This document shows positions 32,709 through 44,726 of a DNA stretch of 64,000 nucleotides, piece after piece; within the stretch, counting starts at the first letter, position 1; each line of letters begins with the position of its first letter. Below the pieces are notes generated by a model. The model was given only the letters and a program-made list of their open reading frames with translations, ran no database searches and was not told the DNA's origin. This DNA comes from Microthrixaceae bacterium. Its GTDB lineage: Bacteria; Actinomycetota; Acidimicrobiia; Acidimicrobiales; Microtrichaceae. Where the stretch lies: positions 1 through 64,000 of the forward strand of contig JAMLGK010000006.1 in the NCBI GenBank assembly GCA_023957995.1. The letters are read 5' to 3'. The translations under genes and the position numbers were made by a program.

Positions 32709-34362
32709 GGCGGTCGTCATCAGTCGGATCACTCGAATCGTCGGGGATTGGTGGAGCACCAGTCTGGCCGCCTGGCGAACCCTCGGATGCACCGTCCGAT
32801 TCGGTGCCGGGGTCGGTCGCAGTGTCACCACCCAGATGGAGCTCGCCGGTCCGCACGTCCTTCCAGCCCTCTCGCAGGGAGGATCGAATTCCGAGGTTCA
32901 TGGACCTCGCAGCGAGCACCCCCGCACCAAAGATGATCAGCGACGCCAGCCACAGGGTGATGCGGACCCCCGGAATGGCCAGATCGAACCCGAAGAGGCT
33001 CCAGGTCGGTACCTGTGGCTCGGGGTCACCGGTGGCGGCTCTGGCGAAGCCGTTGAAGATGGTCGCCAGCACAGGCCCCAGCAACAGCGCGAGCATCACG
33101 CAGAGTCGAACCAGGGTGAGCAGCGTGGTGAAGATCCGACCCCGCAGCTCGGCCTCGGTGTGCGACTGCAGCAACGTGAACCCGAGTACGTAGCTCGCAC
33201 CCGCGAACAGGCCCAGTCCCGCCACCCCGAGCGCGGCCAGCCAGAACCCCGACATGGACACACCGACGAACAAGGAGATCCCGGCGGCCATCACACAGAA
33301 CGGGAAGACGGTCTCCTTGGGCAGGCGGTTCTGGATCGCCGATACCAGGACAACCCCGCAGGCCACACCTACTCCCATGGCAGTGATGAACAACGGGAAC
33401 TTGTCGAGATCTCCGATCACGAACTCCGCGAACGTCGGCCCCAACGGAATGAGCATCGCTCCGCCGACCAGCCCGGTTGCCAGACCGATGTTGACCGACC
33501 TGACGACGGGACTCGCGAAGATGAAGTCCAGCCCCTCACGGATGTCTGCCCAGACGTTGGACAGATGGGACTTCTCCGCTTCGATCGAGGCCTCGGCCAC
33601 CTCAGAGGGTTCGCTGACGCGCGGAGATCGACGGGCATTCGACGGAAGCCCTCTGAACACCAACCGCGACAGGATCATCGCTGATGCCACGAAGCTGAGT
33701 GAATCGAAGTAGAACGCCAGCGTCTGGGTATCGCCGAGCGCCCGATTCAGGCCCAGGAATCCGAGGAAGCTCACCTCCGCCAGCCGGTCGTTGAGTGACT
33801 TGAGGGCGAACTGGATGGGCCCGGCTATCGGCAACGTGGCATAGGCCGCCACGAGTCCGAGGGAGTTGGCCTGGGCGAGTTTCTCCTCGGGCACCAGTGC
33901 CGGAACGGTCGCCTCCTTGGCCGGTGACCACATCATCGTGAACACCTCGAGCACGAAGCTCGCGAGGATCAGGCCGGGTACCGTCCTCACCAGTGGCAAC
34001 AGGAGGTAGACGCCGGCCCGCACGAGGTCGGCTGTGACCATGAGACGCTTGCGATCGAACCGGTCGACGATCACCCCGATGAAGGGGGCGAGGAAGAACC
34101 CCGGTGCAACCCGCGCCAAGGTCACCAGAGCGATGGCACCCTCCGGTTGCGAGGAGATGGATGCAGCGAGCGACGTTATGGCGAAGAAGCCGACCCAGTC
34201 GCCCAGGGCCGAGACCACCTGCACGTTGAACAGCGCGAAGAACCGACGGGTGGCGAACACCCGACCGATGAATCCGGGCGCGAGCGCTTTCGGATCGGTT
34301 GGAGAGTCGGACTCCGTTGCCGGGTCCTGCCCGTCACCGGGATTGGGACCTTTGTCGTTCAC
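32701..34362 (-). CDS. MFS transporter, exporter-like (MFS_3 type)
   Basis: A 553-residue membrane protein with about 12 helices. The N-terminal part reads FFALFNVQVVSALGDWVGFF and later GVIVDRFDRKRLMVTADLVR, the conserved loop of the MFS_3/EntS-like exporter group. A Pro/Asp/Ser-rich N-terminal segment and a long acidic, Pro-rich cytoplasmic C-terminal tail are present. The C-terminal tail (STEE/GG-type Asp/Ser/Pro stretch) is probably disordered. It is placed between the H1-like gene and tmk. Substrate unknown. Confidence 0.88.
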   Translation of the reverse strand: MNDKGPNPGDGQDPATESDSPTDPKALAPGFIGRVFATRRFFALFNVQVVSALGDWVGFFAITSLAASISSQPEGAIALVTLARVAPGFFLAPFIGVIVDRFDRKRLMVTADLVRAGVYLLLPLVRTVPGLILASFVLEVFTMMWSPAKEATVPALVPEEKLAQANSLGLVAAYATLPIAGPIQFALKSLNDRLAEVSFLGFLGLNRALGDTQTLAFYFDSLSFVASAMILSRLVFRGLPSNARRSPRVSEPSEVAEASIEAEKSHLSNVWADIREGLDFIFASPVVRSVNIGLATGLVGGAMLIPLGPTFAEFVIGDLDKFPLFITAMGVGVACGVVLVSAIQNRLPKETVFPFCVMAAGISLFVGVSMSGFWLAALGVAGLGLFAGASYVLGFTLLQSHTEAELRGRIFTTLLTLVRLCVMLALLLGPVLATIFNGFARAATGDPEPQVPTWSLFGFDLAIPGVRITLWLASLIIFGAGVLAARSMNLGIRSSLREGWKDVRTGELHLGGDTATDPGTESDGASEGSPGGQTGAPPIPDDSSDPTDDDRHG

Positions 34363-34413
34363 GAGTACTCAGGACACCACACACGACGCCCGGTCGTAGC
34401 TGTCCTGAGCGGC

Positions 34414-34884
34414 TCAGCCGCTCTTCTTGGCGGGAGCCTTCTTCTTGGCGGGCGCCTTCTTCTTGGCGGGCGCCTTCTTCTTCGCGGGCGCCTTCTTCTT
34501 CGCGGGCGCCTTCTTCTTGGCGGGCGCCTTCTTCTTCGCGGGCGCCTTCTTCTTCGCGGGCGCCTTCTTCTTCGCCGGAGCCTTCTTCTTCGCAGCACCC
34601 GCCGCCTTGCGGGCCTGAGATCCAGCCTTCTCCGCTGTGGCCTTGAAGTTGTCGACCGCGGCCTGCAACTGGGCCTCGGCCTTCTTGCGCTGCTCGTCGG
34701 CGAGCTTCGCGATCCGGTCGGTCTCCTCGGCAACCCAGTTCTGGAAGTCCTCGATCAACTGCTGCACGTTCCCGAGCAGATCACCGAGCTGGTCCTCTGC
34801 GTTGCGCGAGCCATCTCGGGCTTGATCCGCGAGCTTGTCGAGCTCAGCGCGTGCCCTGTCCAGGAACTGGGGTGTTTCGGCCAT
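34414..34884 (-). CDS. Histone H1-like basic-tail protein
   Basis: A 156-residue protein from ATG 34884, with AAGGAG upstream. Residues 1-80 form a helical coiled-coil-like domain (FLDRARAELDKLADQARDG, LIEDFQNWVAEETDRIAKLA). The tail from about residue 95 is nine near-perfect repeats of KKKAPA and then KKSG. Such lysine/alanine/proline tails bind DNA or RNA and appear in bacterial histone-like proteins and mycobacterial TopA and HupB. It probably compacts or tethers DNA by the tail. It lies between topA and the MFS gene, with a neighbouring topA that has a similar tail. Confidence 0.82.
   Translation of the reverse strand: MAETPQFLDRARAELDKLADQARDGSRNAEDQLGDLLGNVQQLIEDFQNWVAEETDRIAKLADEQRKKAEAQLQAAVDNFKATAEKAGSQARKAAGAAKKKAPAKKKAPAKKKAPAKKKAPAKKKAPAKKKAPAKKKAPAKKKAPAKKKAPAKKSG
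34434..34595 (-). repeat. Nine 18-bp tandem repeats coding KKKAPA
   Basis: About nine tandem 18-bp units (gcgccttcttctt with ggcgg/cgcgg at the end, read on the plus strand). Each codes Lys-Lys-Lys-Ala-Pro-Ala. Copies differ mainly at one or two third positions, showing recent expansion. A related run lies 400-600 nt away at the end of topA. Confidence 0.9.
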
Positions 34885-34993
34885 CGTGTCTCCTTGGGAA
34901 GTGGTACTCCATATACGTTCGCACACAACGGTGATGGGCGATACCCATTCGAGTCACGGGCCCGACCGGGTTCGCGACCCGTTCGAGTTCGCG

Positions 34994-37810
34994 CTACCCG
35001 ACCTCGTCCCCCGGGGCCTCCGCCGCGGGCGTCTCGTTCGCGGACGCCTTCTTCTCGGCCGGTGACTTCTTCTTCGCTGGCGCCTTCTTCTTCGCCGGCG
35101 CCTTCTTCTTGGCCGGTGACTTCTTCTTGGCCTTCTTCGCGGGAGCCTTCTTCTTCGCCTTCTTCTTGGCAGGCCCCTTGGCACGACGATCAGCGAGCAG
35201 CTCCTGTGCACGCTCCATCGTGATCTCCTCCACGCTGTCGCCCTTGCGCAGACTCGCGTTGATCTCGCCGTCGGTCACGTACGGTCCGAACCTGCCGTCC
35301 TTGACCACGATCGGACGTTCGGAGTCGGGATCAGGGCCCAGTTCTCGCAGAGGCGCCGCCGCGGACTGCCCACGTCGTCGCTTGGGTTCGGCCAGGATCT
35401 TGACGCACTCCTCGAGAGTGATCGTGAGGATCTGCTCCTCGGACTCGATCGAGCGGGAGTCCGATCCCTTCTTGATGTAGGGACCGTAACGACCGTTGAG
35501 GGCGTTGATCATCTCTCCGTCGTCGGGGTGCGGACCGACCTCGCGGGGCAGCGCCAGCAGCGGCAACACATCGTCGAGGGTGACCGTCGCCGGGTCCATC
35601 GATTTGAACAGCGACGCGGTGCGAGGTTTGAAGCCGGTCTCGTCGTCGTGTTCACCCTCCTGCACATACGGTCCGAACCGTCCCGCGCGCAGATGTACCT
35701 CGAGGCCCGAATCGGGGTGGACTCCGAGCACGCGATCGCCCGAAGGGGCCTCGAGCAGCTCCACCGCCCGGTCGATGGTGAGTTCATCCGGGGGAAGGTC
35801 CTCGGGTATCGACACGGTCTGACGGTCATCTCCCTCGCCGCGCTCGAGATAGGGGCCGAACTTGCCCACTCGTGCAACGACGGGAACCCCATCGGAATCG
35901 ACACCCAGCGGAATCGAGTTGATGGCCCGGGCGTCGATCTCCCCGAGCTGGGCGTCGACCAGCTCCTTGAGACCCACACCACCGGGACCGGCGGCGCCCT
36001 CGGGCACCTCGCCGTCGGCGCTGACGTCGCCCTGAACACCGAAGTAGAACCGGCTCAACCAGGGCTCCATGTCTTCGGTGCCCTTGGCGATGTCGTCGAG
36101 ATCGTCCTCCATCCTGGCGGTGAAGGCGTAGTCGACCAGCTTCGGGAAGTACTGCTCCATGAGCGACACCACCGCGAACGCGGTGAAGGTCGGAACCAGG
36201 GCCATCCCCTTCTTCCAGACGTACCCGCGATCGGTGATGGTCGAGATGATCGACGCGTAGGTGGACGGCCGACCGACACCGAGTTCCTCGAGCTTCTTGG
36301 TGAGCGCGGCCTCGCTGTAGCGGGCCGGGGGTTGCGTGTCGTGAGAGACGGCTTCGAGGGACTCGATCGACATCGTGTCGCCCTCGGCCATGTCCGGCAG
36401 AACCTTGTCGGAACCGTCGTCCTCACCCTCCTCGACGCCCTGGGTGTACGCAGCCAGGAAACCCTTGAACAGGATGGTGCGACCGGAAGAAGAAAAGACC
36501 GCTTCGCGTCCGTCGGGCAGCGCACTGGTGAGCTTCACCGACACGGTCTCTCCACGGGCGTCGGTCATCTGCGAGGCGACGGTGCGCTGCCAGATCATCT
36601 CGTAGACACGAGCCTCGGTGGCATTCACCCGGGAACGCACCTCGTCGACCGGACGGAAGGTGTCGCCCGCCGGCCGGATCGCCTCGTGAGCTTCCTGGGC
36701 GTTGCGAACCTTCTTGGTGTAGGTGCGTGGACTGGAGGGCAGGTAGTCCTTGCCCCAGCGCCGTTCGATCTCGGAGCGAGCTGCCTCGAGCGCGGTGTTC
36801 GACAGCGTCGTGCTGTCGGTTCGCATGTAGGTGATGTAGCCGTTCTCATAGAGACTCTGCGCAGCACGCATGGTCTGGGCCGAGGACAACCGGAGCTTGC
36901 GACCGGCCTCCTGTTGCAGGGTCGAGGTCATGAACGGCGGCTGCGGTCTGCGGGTGTAGGGCTTGGCCTCCACCGAGCGCACCTCGAGTACGGCCTCGGC
37001 GAGCCCTTCGCTCACAGCGGTCGCGGCGCCCTCGTCGAGCAGGCTCACGCCCGCCTTCAGAGCCGACTCCTTCAGCTGGCCGTCCTCGCCGAAGTCCTTG
37101 CCGGTGGCGACCTTCGCACCATCCAGTTCGACCAGGTTCGAGGGGAAGGTCCCCTGATCCCGTTCCGCAGCGGCGTGGCGCAGTTGCGCCTGCACGTCCC
37201 ACCAGGTGGCCGAGGAGAAGGCCATCCGTTCACGTTCGCGTTCGACGATCACCCGGGTGGCCACCGACTGCACCCGACCCGCCGACAGACCCCGCATCAC
37301 CTTCTTCCAGAGCACCGGGGAGACCTCGTAGCCGTAGAGACGGTCGAGGATCCGACGGGTCTCCTGCGCATCGACCATGCGACGATCGAGCTCGCGCGGG
37401 TTGTTCATCGCCTCGCGGATCGCATCGGGGGTGATCTCGTGGAAGACCATGCGCCGCACGGGCACCTTCGGGTTGAGCACCTCGATCAGGTGCCATGCGA
37501 TGGCCTCACCCTCGCGATCCTCATCAGTTGCGAGATAGAGCTCGTCCGCTTCTTCCAGCAGGCTCTTCAGGCGACGGATGTGATCGCGCTTCTCGGGTGA
37601 CACCACGTAAAGAGGCTTGAAGTGGTCCTCGGTGTTCACCCCCAGGCGGGCCCACGGCTCACCCTTGTGGGTCTTCGGCACATCGGCCGCGTTGCGGGGT
37701 AGGTCTCGCACGTGGCCGACCGAGGATTCAAGGATGCAGTTGTCATCGAGGAAGCCCGCGATGGTCCTTGCCTTGGAGGGCGACTCGACGATGATCAGGG
37801 GGTTGGCCAC
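34994..37810 (-). CDS. topA: DNA topoisomerase I with basic C-terminal tail
   Basis: A 938-residue type IA topoisomerase that relaxes negative supercoils. The toprim domain begins [17 protein letters not shown]; the DxD site is in [13 protein letters not shown]; the catalytic Tyr is in [13 protein letters not shown]. The C-terminal half has four repeats of the R-x-G-x-F/Y-G-P-Y type ([40 protein letters not shown]). The last 60 residues are a Lys/Ala/Pro-rich tail ([19 protein letters not shown]) like that needed for strand passage in mycobacterial TopA. The start is GTG 37810, where a TTGACA-type promoter would give a leaderless mRNA. Confidence 0.96.
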   Translation of the reverse strand: MANPLIIVESPSKARTIAGFLDDNCILESSVGHVRDLPRNAADVPKTHKGEPWARLGVNTEDHFKPLYVVSPEKRDHIRRLKSLLEEADELYLATDEDREGEAIAWHLIEVLNPKVPVRRMVFHEITPDAIREAMNNPRELDRRMVDAQETRRILDRLYGYEVSPVLWKKVMRGLSAGRVQSVATRVIVERERERMAFSSATWWDVQAQLRHAAAERDQGTFPSNLVELDGAKVATGKDFGEDGQLKESALKAGVSLLDEGAATAVSEGLAEAVLEVRSVEAKPYTRRPQPPFMTSTLQQEAGRKLRLSSAQTMRAAQSLYENGYITYMRTDSTTLSNTALEAARSEIERRWGKDYLPSSPRTYTKKVRNAQEAHEAIRPAGDTFRPVDEVRSRVNATEARVYEMIWQRTVASQMTDARGETVSVKLTSALPDGREAVFSSSGRTILFKGFLAAYTQGVEEGEDDGSDKVLPDMAEGDTMSIESLEAVSHDTQPPARYSEAALTKKLEELGVGRPSTYASIISTITDRGYVWKKGMALVPTFTAFAVVSLMEQYFPKLVDYAFTARMEDDLDDIAKGTEDMEPWLSRFYFGVQGDVSADGEVPEGAAGPGGVGLKELVDAQLGEIDARAINSIPLGVDSDGVPVVARVGKFGPYLERGEGDDRQTVSIPEDLPPDELTIDRAVELLEAPSGDRVLGVHPDSGLEVHLRAGRFGPYVQEGEHDDETGFKPRTASLFKSMDPATVTLDDVLPLLALPREVGPHPDDGEMINALNGRYGPYIKKGSDSRSIESEEQILTITLEECVKILAEPKRRRGQSAAAPLRELGPDPDSERPIVVKDGRFGPYVTDGEINASLRKGDSVEEITMERAQELLADRRAKGPAKKKAKKKAPAKKAKKKSPAKKKAPAKKKAPAKKKSPAEKKASANETPAAEAPGDEVG

Positions 37811-37817
37811 GGGAGAA

Positions 37818-37847
37818 CGATTACGGGGTATACCCACCACCTGTCAA
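37818..37847 (-). promoter_or_regulatory. Candidate topA promoter (leaderless)
   Basis: On the minus strand, TTGACA at 37847-37842 is followed after 18 nt by TAATCG at 37823-37818. Transcription would then start about at 37811, next to the GTG start at 37810. The -35 is exact; the -10 is imperfect. The region is a divergent promoter with the acyl-CoA dehydrogenase gene. Inference from sequence only. Confidence 0.4.
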
Positions 37848-37976
37848 ACAGATCTTTTCTGCCGACTCCTCCGGACCTACGGTCCGACAACCCGGATTCG
37901 ATCCCGGCAGGATGCCGTTCGGGCCCGTTCGGATAGGGTGCCGACAACACCCCCAAGGCCTGCCCGAGGAGGCACC

Positions 37977-39191
37977 GTGGACTTCGAGATCAGCCCCAGG
38001 GCCCGAGAACTGACCGATGAACTCCAGTCGTTCATGGACGATTCCGTCTACCCGGCCGAGGCCGTCTACGAACAGCAGATGGAGGCACTCGGTGACCCGC
38101 ACGGTCATCCCCGGATCGTCGAGGACCTCAAGACAGAAGCACGCTCCCGGGGCCTGTGGAACCTCTTCATGCCCCACCGCACCGAATGGACGCCCGACCC
38201 GGTCAGCAATCTCGACTACGCGCACCTGGCAGAGATCTCGGGGCGCTCGATGCACCTTGCGCCCGAGGCGATGAACTGCGCCGCCCCCGACACCGGAAAC
38301 ATGGAGGTACTCGCCCTCTTCGGATCGCCTGCCCAGCAGGACCAGTGGCTGCAACCACTGCTGGCCGGCGAGATCCGTTCCGCGTTCGCCATGACCGAAC
38401 CGGACGTGGCCTCCTCGGATGCCACCAACATCCAGCTGTCCATCCAGCGCGACGGTGACGAGTACGTACTCAACGGCCGCAAGTGGTGGATCTCCGGTGC
38501 CGCGTCGGAACGCTGCAAGGTCTTCATCGTGATGGGCAAGACCGACCCCGAAGCGCCACGCCACACCCAGCAGTCGATGATCCTGGTCCCCCGCGACACC
38601 GAGGGGCTGACCGTGGTGCGCGACCTGCCGGTGTTCGGATACCAGGACCGCGAAGGACATGTGGAGCTGCGTTTCGACAACGTCCGCGTGCCGGCCGAGA
38701 ACCTCATCGGCGAAGAAGGATCCGGCTTCGCCATCGCACAGGCCCGACTCGGACCCGGCCGCATCCACCACTGCATGCGGTGCATAGGCGTGGCCGAACG
38801 CGCCCTCGAACTCATGTGTCGCCGGGTCACCTCCCGCGTTGCCTTCGGGCGCCCGCTGGCCGACCAGGGCGTGATCCGCGAGTGGATCGCTGATTCACGC
38901 ATGGAGATCGAACAGGCACGGCTGCTCACCCTCAAGGCGGCCTGGTTGATGGACACCGTCGGGTCGAAGGGCGCTGCGATCGAGATCTCCTCGATCAAGG
39001 TGATCGCCCCGAACGTGGCCCTGCGCGTTGTCGACCGATCGATCCAGGCCCACGGTGGCGGCGGAGTCAGCGACGACTTCCCGCTCGCCCGGATGTATGC
39101 GGGCCTGCGCACACTGCGGTTCGCGGACGGCCCCGACGAGGTCCACCGACGACAGGTCGCCCGCACCGAGCTGGCGCGCCACTCGAGCTGA
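37977..39191 (+). CDS. Acyl-CoA dehydrogenase family protein
   Basis: A 404-residue flavoenzyme of the ACAD11-like group. GTG 37977 has GAGGAGG in front. Visible features: N-terminal helices ([18 protein letters not shown]), [16 protein letters not shown] (FAD and substrate contact), RKWWISGA, and a C-terminal [20 protein letters not shown] (with the consensus R-x-x-x-I/L-x-x-G/A motif). It oxidises acyl-CoAs at the alpha-beta bond, giving electrons to ETF. No other beta-oxidation genes adjoin. The frame is open farther upstream but the Shine-Dalgarno fixes this start. Confidence 0.92.
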   Translation: MDFEISPRARELTDELQSFMDDSVYPAEAVYEQQMEALGDPHGHPRIVEDLKTEARSRGLWNLFMPHRTEWTPDPVSNLDYAHLAEISGRSMHLAPEAMNCAAPDTGNMEVLALFGSPAQQDQWLQPLLAGEIRSAFAMTEPDVASSDATNIQLSIQRDGDEYVLNGRKWWISGAASERCKVFIVMGKTDPEAPRHTQQSMILVPRDTEGLTVVRDLPVFGYQDREGHVELRFDNVRVPAENLIGEEGSGFAIAQARLGPGRIHHCMRCIGVAERALELMCRRVTSRVAFGRPLADQGVIREWIADSRMEIEQARLLTLKAAWLMDTVGSKGAAIEISSIKVIAPNVALRVVDRSIQAHGGGGVSDDFPLARMYAGLRTLRFADGPDEVHRRQVARTELARHSS

Positions 39192-39372
39192 TCATCGCGC
39201 CACCGTCGGTCGGTCGAACCGCGCTGCCGATCCCGGGACCGGCGACGCCGGGGCCGGCGACGTCCACCCGCGGGTTGCGCATTAGGCTCGGGCACGGCGT
39301 GCCGGGAAGTCTGGTCGGCCCCGGTCCCCTGCCGGGAATGCTTCGTCGACCCATCATGAGAACCCGCCCATT

Positions 39373-41766
39373 GTGATCACACTCCTGCTGGCCCACCTCG
39401 GGTCCTCGCTGATCTGCCTGATACCGGGACGTCGGTCCGCGCGCTGGGCGTTGCCGTTGGCGGCCGTGGCACCTGCGGTCACCTTCGGTTGGCTGGTCTC
39501 ACAGTCCTCCGCTGTGCTCCACGGCCACTACCCGACCACGACGATCACCTGGGTGGCCGAGCTGGGCCTCACCATCTCGCTGCGACTCGACGGTCTGGGT
39601 CTGTTGATGGGGCTGATCGTGTCGGGTATCGGCACGCTGGTGCTGCTCTACAGCACGTCCTACTTCGGCAAGCGGGACGACCTCGGTCGCCTGGCCGGGC
39701 TGCTGGTCGGATTCGCCGGGGCCATGCTCGGAATCGTCTGGGCCGACGGACTCCTCACCTTGTTCGTCTTCTGGGAGCTCACCTCGATCACGTCGTTCCT
39801 GTTGATCGGATTCGAGGACCGCTCCGCCACCGCACGCTCCGCCGCACAGCGGGCCTTCCTCGTCACAGGTGGCGGCGGACTCGCCCTGCTCGCCGGGCTG
39901 ATCCTGTTGGGCCAGGCCGGCGACACGACCTCGATCTCCCAGCTTCTCGCCGATCCGCCCTCTGGCACGGTGGTGACGGTGGCGTTGGTGCTCGTACTCA
40001 TGGGGGCCTTAACCAAGTCCGCCCAGTTCCCGTTCCATTTCTGGCTGCCCGGAGCCATGGCAGCGCCGACTCCGGTTAGCGCCTATCTGCACTCCGCCAC
40101 GATGGTCAAGGCCGGACTGGTCGTGGTGGCCCGCTTCGCTCCCGTGTTCGCACCAGTGGGTCCGTGGCGTTGGTTGGTCGTCTCTGCCGGACTGGCCTCA
40201 CTGGTGATCGGCGGCTTCAGAGCCATGCGCCAGGCCGACGCCAAGCTGGCCCTCGCGCACGGCACCGTCAGCCAGCTGGGTTTCATGATGGTGCTGCTGG
40301 GACTCGGCACACCCGCAACCACCTATGCGGGCATGGCCATGCTGCTCGCACACGCGCTTTTCAAGGCAGCCCTTTTCCTGTCGGTGGGCGTCGTGGACCA
40401 CTCCGCGGGGACGCGCGACATGCGTCGGCTCCGCGGCCTGCTCCGCTCGCTGCCGGTCGCTGCGGGCATGATCATCGTGGCCTCGGCATCGATGGCCGCC
40501 ATCCCACCCACCTTCGGGTTCGTGGCCAAGGAGAAGGCACTCGACAGCCTTCTGGACCCGGGCGTCGGCCTCGTCGGCTGGGTGGCGCTGGTGGGAATCG
40601 TGCTCGGTTCGGTCCTGACGGTCGCCTACACGATCCGGATCGCGGTGGGACTGCTCGGCAACGACGCACCGGGGGTGCCCGCAGCGGACGGACGTGCCGC
40701 GGTGGTCGAAACGCCGGTGGGCCCCTCATCGCTGCACCGGCCGTCGGCGGGCTTCCTGGCCGCTCCGGTGTTGCTCGCCGCCCTGTCGGTCGTGTTCGGA
40801 CTGGCAGCCGACCCGGTCGGCCACTGGCTGGCCGAAGCCGCTGCGTCGATCGATCCAGCGTCTGCTTCGGGTTCGTTGCACCTCTGGACCGGCATCAACA
40901 CGCCCCTGGTGCTGTCGAGCCTGATCATCCTCGGCGGTTGGGCAGTGTGGTGGACCACGGTGGCGGCCACCCGCACCATGGACGCCCCCTACAGCCTCGC
41001 CACACGCCTCTACGACCACGCCTACGACGCTCTGCTCGCAGGGGCCCGTCGCCTCACCGTCGCCACGCAGAGCGGCTCACTGCCGTTCTATGTGGGCGTG
41101 GTGCTCACCACCGTCGCCGCCGCGATGGCAACCGCGCTGATCGCAGGCGCTTCGCAGAGCATCACCGATGTGAAGTGGTTCAACTCAGCGCTCGAGGCGC
41201 CCCTCGTGGCGCTGACCGCACTGATGGCTCTGGCGGTGATCGCCGCCAAGCAACGTTTCACAGCAGCGGTGCTGCTCGGGGGCTCGGGCTACCTGCTGGC
41301 CATCGTCTACCTGCTCCAGGGTGCCCCTGATCTGGCGATAACCCAGTTCCTCGTCGAGACGCTGACGATCGTGGTGTTCCTCCTGGCGCTCGCCCGTCTC
41401 CCACGGGACTTCAGCCCCGCTCCTCCCTGGGCACCGGCGTGGGTGAGGATCGGCATCTCCGTCGCGGTGGGCGTGACCGTGGCTGCGTTCGCGCTCGGCG
41501 CCTCCCATGCGCGTACGGCACCCTCGGTGGGCGAGGACTACATCGCGCTCTCCGAACCGGCCGCTGGTGGACGCAACGTGGTGAACGTGATCCTCGTCGA
41601 CTTCAGAGGGTTCGACACCCTCGGGGAGATCACGGTGCTCGCCGTGGCCGGTGCCGGGGTCGTGAACCTGGTGAGGTCAGCCCGTCGCCAACAGCGCCGC
41701 AAGCAGCTGGCCGACGGCGTGGAACTCGAGGACCGCTCCGGTCGACCGAGCGAGGTCTGGCGATGA
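39373..41766 (+). CDS. mrpA: Na+/H+ antiporter subunit A
   Basis: A 797-residue membrane subunit of the Mrp cation/proton antiporter. It combines the NuoL-like proton-channel part (residues about 100-500: LFWELTSITSFLLIGF-type helices with conserved charged residues) and the C-terminal MrpB/DUF4040-like part (residues about 600-797). GTG 39373 is the start; there is no clear Shine-Dalgarno. The stop overlaps mrpB by 4 nt (ATGA). It starts a seven-gene operon; the complex exports Na+ in exchange for H+, helping alkali and salt tolerance. Confidence 0.95.
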   Translation: MITLLLAHLGSSLICLIPGRRSARWALPLAAVAPAVTFGWLVSQSSAVLHGHYPTTTITWVAELGLTISLRLDGLGLLMGLIVSGIGTLVLLYSTSYFGKRDDLGRLAGLLVGFAGAMLGIVWADGLLTLFVFWELTSITSFLLIGFEDRSATARSAAQRAFLVTGGGGLALLAGLILLGQAGDTTSISQLLADPPSGTVVTVALVLVLMGALTKSAQFPFHFWLPGAMAAPTPVSAYLHSATMVKAGLVVVARFAPVFAPVGPWRWLVVSAGLASLVIGGFRAMRQADAKLALAHGTVSQLGFMMVLLGLGTPATTYAGMAMLLAHALFKAALFLSVGVVDHSAGTRDMRRLRGLLRSLPVAAGMIIVASASMAAIPPTFGFVAKEKALDSLLDPGVGLVGWVALVGIVLGSVLTVAYTIRIAVGLLGNDAPGVPAADGRAAVVETPVGPSSLHRPSAGFLAAPVLLAALSVVFGLAADPVGHWLAEAAASIDPASASGSLHLWTGINTPLVLSSLIILGGWAVWWTTVAATRTMDAPYSLATRLYDHAYDALLAGARRLTVATQSGSLPFYVGVVLTTVAAAMATALIAGASQSITDVKWFNSALEAPLVALTALMALAVIAAKQRFTAAVLLGGSGYLLAIVYLLQGAPDLAITQFLVETLTIVVFLLALARLPRDFSPAPPWAPAWVRIGISVAVGVTVAAFALGASHARTAPSVGEDYIALSEPAAGGRNVVNVILVDFRGFDTLGEITVLAVAGAGVVNLVRSARRQQRRKQLADGVELEDRSGRPSEVWR

Positions 41767-42287
41767 GCAACCTCGACGGCACACGACGTTCGATCATCCT
41801 GAGTGAGACCGTGAACGGCCTCACCCCGGTGTTGTTGTTGTTCTCGGTGTTCCTCACGTTCCGCGGCCACAACGCGCCGGGAGGCGGGTTCGCCGGCGGA
41901 CTGGTGATGGCCGCCGCGATCATCCTCCGCTACCTGGGTTCTGGACCGGCGGGGATCCGATCGCTGCGCATCGATCCGATCATGTTGATGGGCATCGGCC
42001 TCGCTCTGGCCATCGCCACCGGTACCAGCGCCCTGTTGAGCGGAAAGGGCTTCCTCGAATCGACCATCTGGAAGCTGCACCCGCCACTCATCGGTGAGAT
42101 GAAGATCGTGTCGTCGTCGGTCTTCGACATCGGGGTGCACATCCTCGTCGTGGGGGTCGTGATGGCCATCCTCGTCGCCTTCGTGGAGGCCGACGACGAA
42201 GTGGCGCGCTCCCGTCCAGCCGTGAAACGCCCCGCCAGTGACCGGTCGAACGACAGTGACCGGTCGAACGAGGACTCACAACGATGA
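41763..42287 (+). CDS. mrpB: Na+/H+ antiporter subunit B
   Basis: A 174-residue subunit with four helices (RSIILSETVNGLTPVLLLFS, FAGGLVMAAAIILRYL, IMLMGIGLALAIATG, SVFDIGVHILVVGVVMAIL). The segment GHNAPGGGFAGGL is the MrpB signature. ATG 41763 overlaps the mrpA stop by 4 nt. The hydrophilic C-terminal 25 residues, with a repeated DRSNDSDRSNEDS, are unusual and acidic/polar. The stop overlaps mrpC by 4 nt. Confidence 0.94.
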   Translation: MSNLDGTRRSIILSETVNGLTPVLLLFSVFLTFRGHNAPGGGFAGGLVMAAAIILRYLGSGPAGIRSLRIDPIMLMGIGLALAIATGTSALLSGKGFLESTIWKLHPPLIGEMKIVSSSVFDIGVHILVVGVVMAILVAFVEADDEVARSRPAVKRPASDRSNDSDRSNEDSQR

Positions 42288-42654
42288 GCTTCGGACAGGC
42301 GATCCTCGTGGCCGTTCTGGCCGGCGCTGGCACCTACCTCGTGATGCACCGGACCCTGACCAGGATCATCCTGGGCCTGGCCATGCTCGGCAACGCGGTC
42401 AACCTGCTCATCCTCACCTCCGGGGGCACACCCGGGGAGGCCCCGGTGATAGGGCGCACCGGTGAGTTCACCGACCCGGTCCCACAGGCCCTGGTGCTGA
42501 CCGCCATCGTGATCGGCTTCGGAGTGCTGTCGTTCCTGCTGTCGATGGCATACCGGTCCTGGACGATCGACGGCAACGACGAGGTGGAGGACGACATCGC
42601 GGACCGGCGCCTCGCCGACGAACCCGATGAAGTGGTCGATCACGGAGAACCGAC

Positions 42655-42658
<4 letters not shown>
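42284..42658 (+). CDS. mrpC: Na+/H+ antiporter subunit C
   Basis: A 124-residue NuoK-like subunit. Three helices are visible: SFGQAILVAVLAGAGTYLVM, IILGLAMLGNAVNLLIL and VLTAIVIGFGVLSFLLSMA. The buried Gly-x-x-x-N of NuoK/MrpC appears as GLAMLGNAVN. The start ATG 42284 overlaps mrpB by 4 nt and the stop overlaps mrpD by 4 nt. A long acidic tail follows the third helix. Confidence 0.93.
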
Positions 42659-44132
<1,474 letters not shown>

Positions 44133-44136
<4 letters not shown>

Positions 44137-44726
44137 ACCGCCTGCTCCCACCCCTGATGGTGTTCATCGTGTGGATCGCCCTCTGGGGCGAGCTCACGTG
44201 GGCGAACGCCGCGAGTGGTGTGGTCGTCGTCGCATTCATCGGATTCGTGATCCGACCCGTCCCGCGCCAGCACCGTGTGAATCCCGTCGCGCTCGTGGGT
44301 CTGCTGGGGATCTTCGCGGTTCGGCTGGTGACATCATCGGCCGCGGTGGTGCTGACCGTGCTGGCCCCCAACGCCGACCGTCTGCGCTCCGGCGTCGTGG
44401 CCGTGCGCCTCCGCACCGATTCACTGCTCGTGGCCACGATCGTGGCCGACGCCATCAGCCTCACCCCGGGCACCCTCACCCTCGACGCCAGACCGGCGGG
44501 TGAACGGACCCGCTCCGGCGATACCTCCGCGCAGCCCGGCCGGGACACGGGGGACGCCCATGGGGTGACCCTCTACATACACGTTCTCGGTCTGAGCGAC
44601 CCCGACGACATCCGGACCGATGTGGCCGGACTCGAACGAAGGGTGCTCGCTGCGGTCACACCGGTCGACTTCGCACCGGATGTGCACGACACCCGCGACG
44701 GCTCCGACAGAAGGACCCAACGATGA
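44133..44726 (+). CDS. mrpE: Na+/H+ antiporter subunit E
   Basis: A 197-residue subunit with two or three N-terminal helices (LPPLMVFIVWIALWGELTWA, VGLLGIFAVRLVTSSAAVVL) and a cytoplasmic domain (SLTPGTLTLDARPAG, VTLYIHVLGL). The TPGT motif is the MrpE signature. It is about 40 residues longer than typical MrpE owing to an inserted charged loop between TLTLDAR and the final strands. GTG 44133 overlaps mrpD by 4 nt; the stop overlaps mrpF by 4 nt. Confidence 0.92.

Noticed and set aside
34434..34595. Regular short repeats looking like a CRISPR array
   Set aside because: Units are contiguous 18-bp direct repeats without spacers and they code KKKAPA in frame.
35528..37600. Long open frame on the plus strand opposite topA
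   Set aside because: High-GC antisense frame; the composition is low-complexity and the minus strand clearly encodes topoisomerase I with all motifs.
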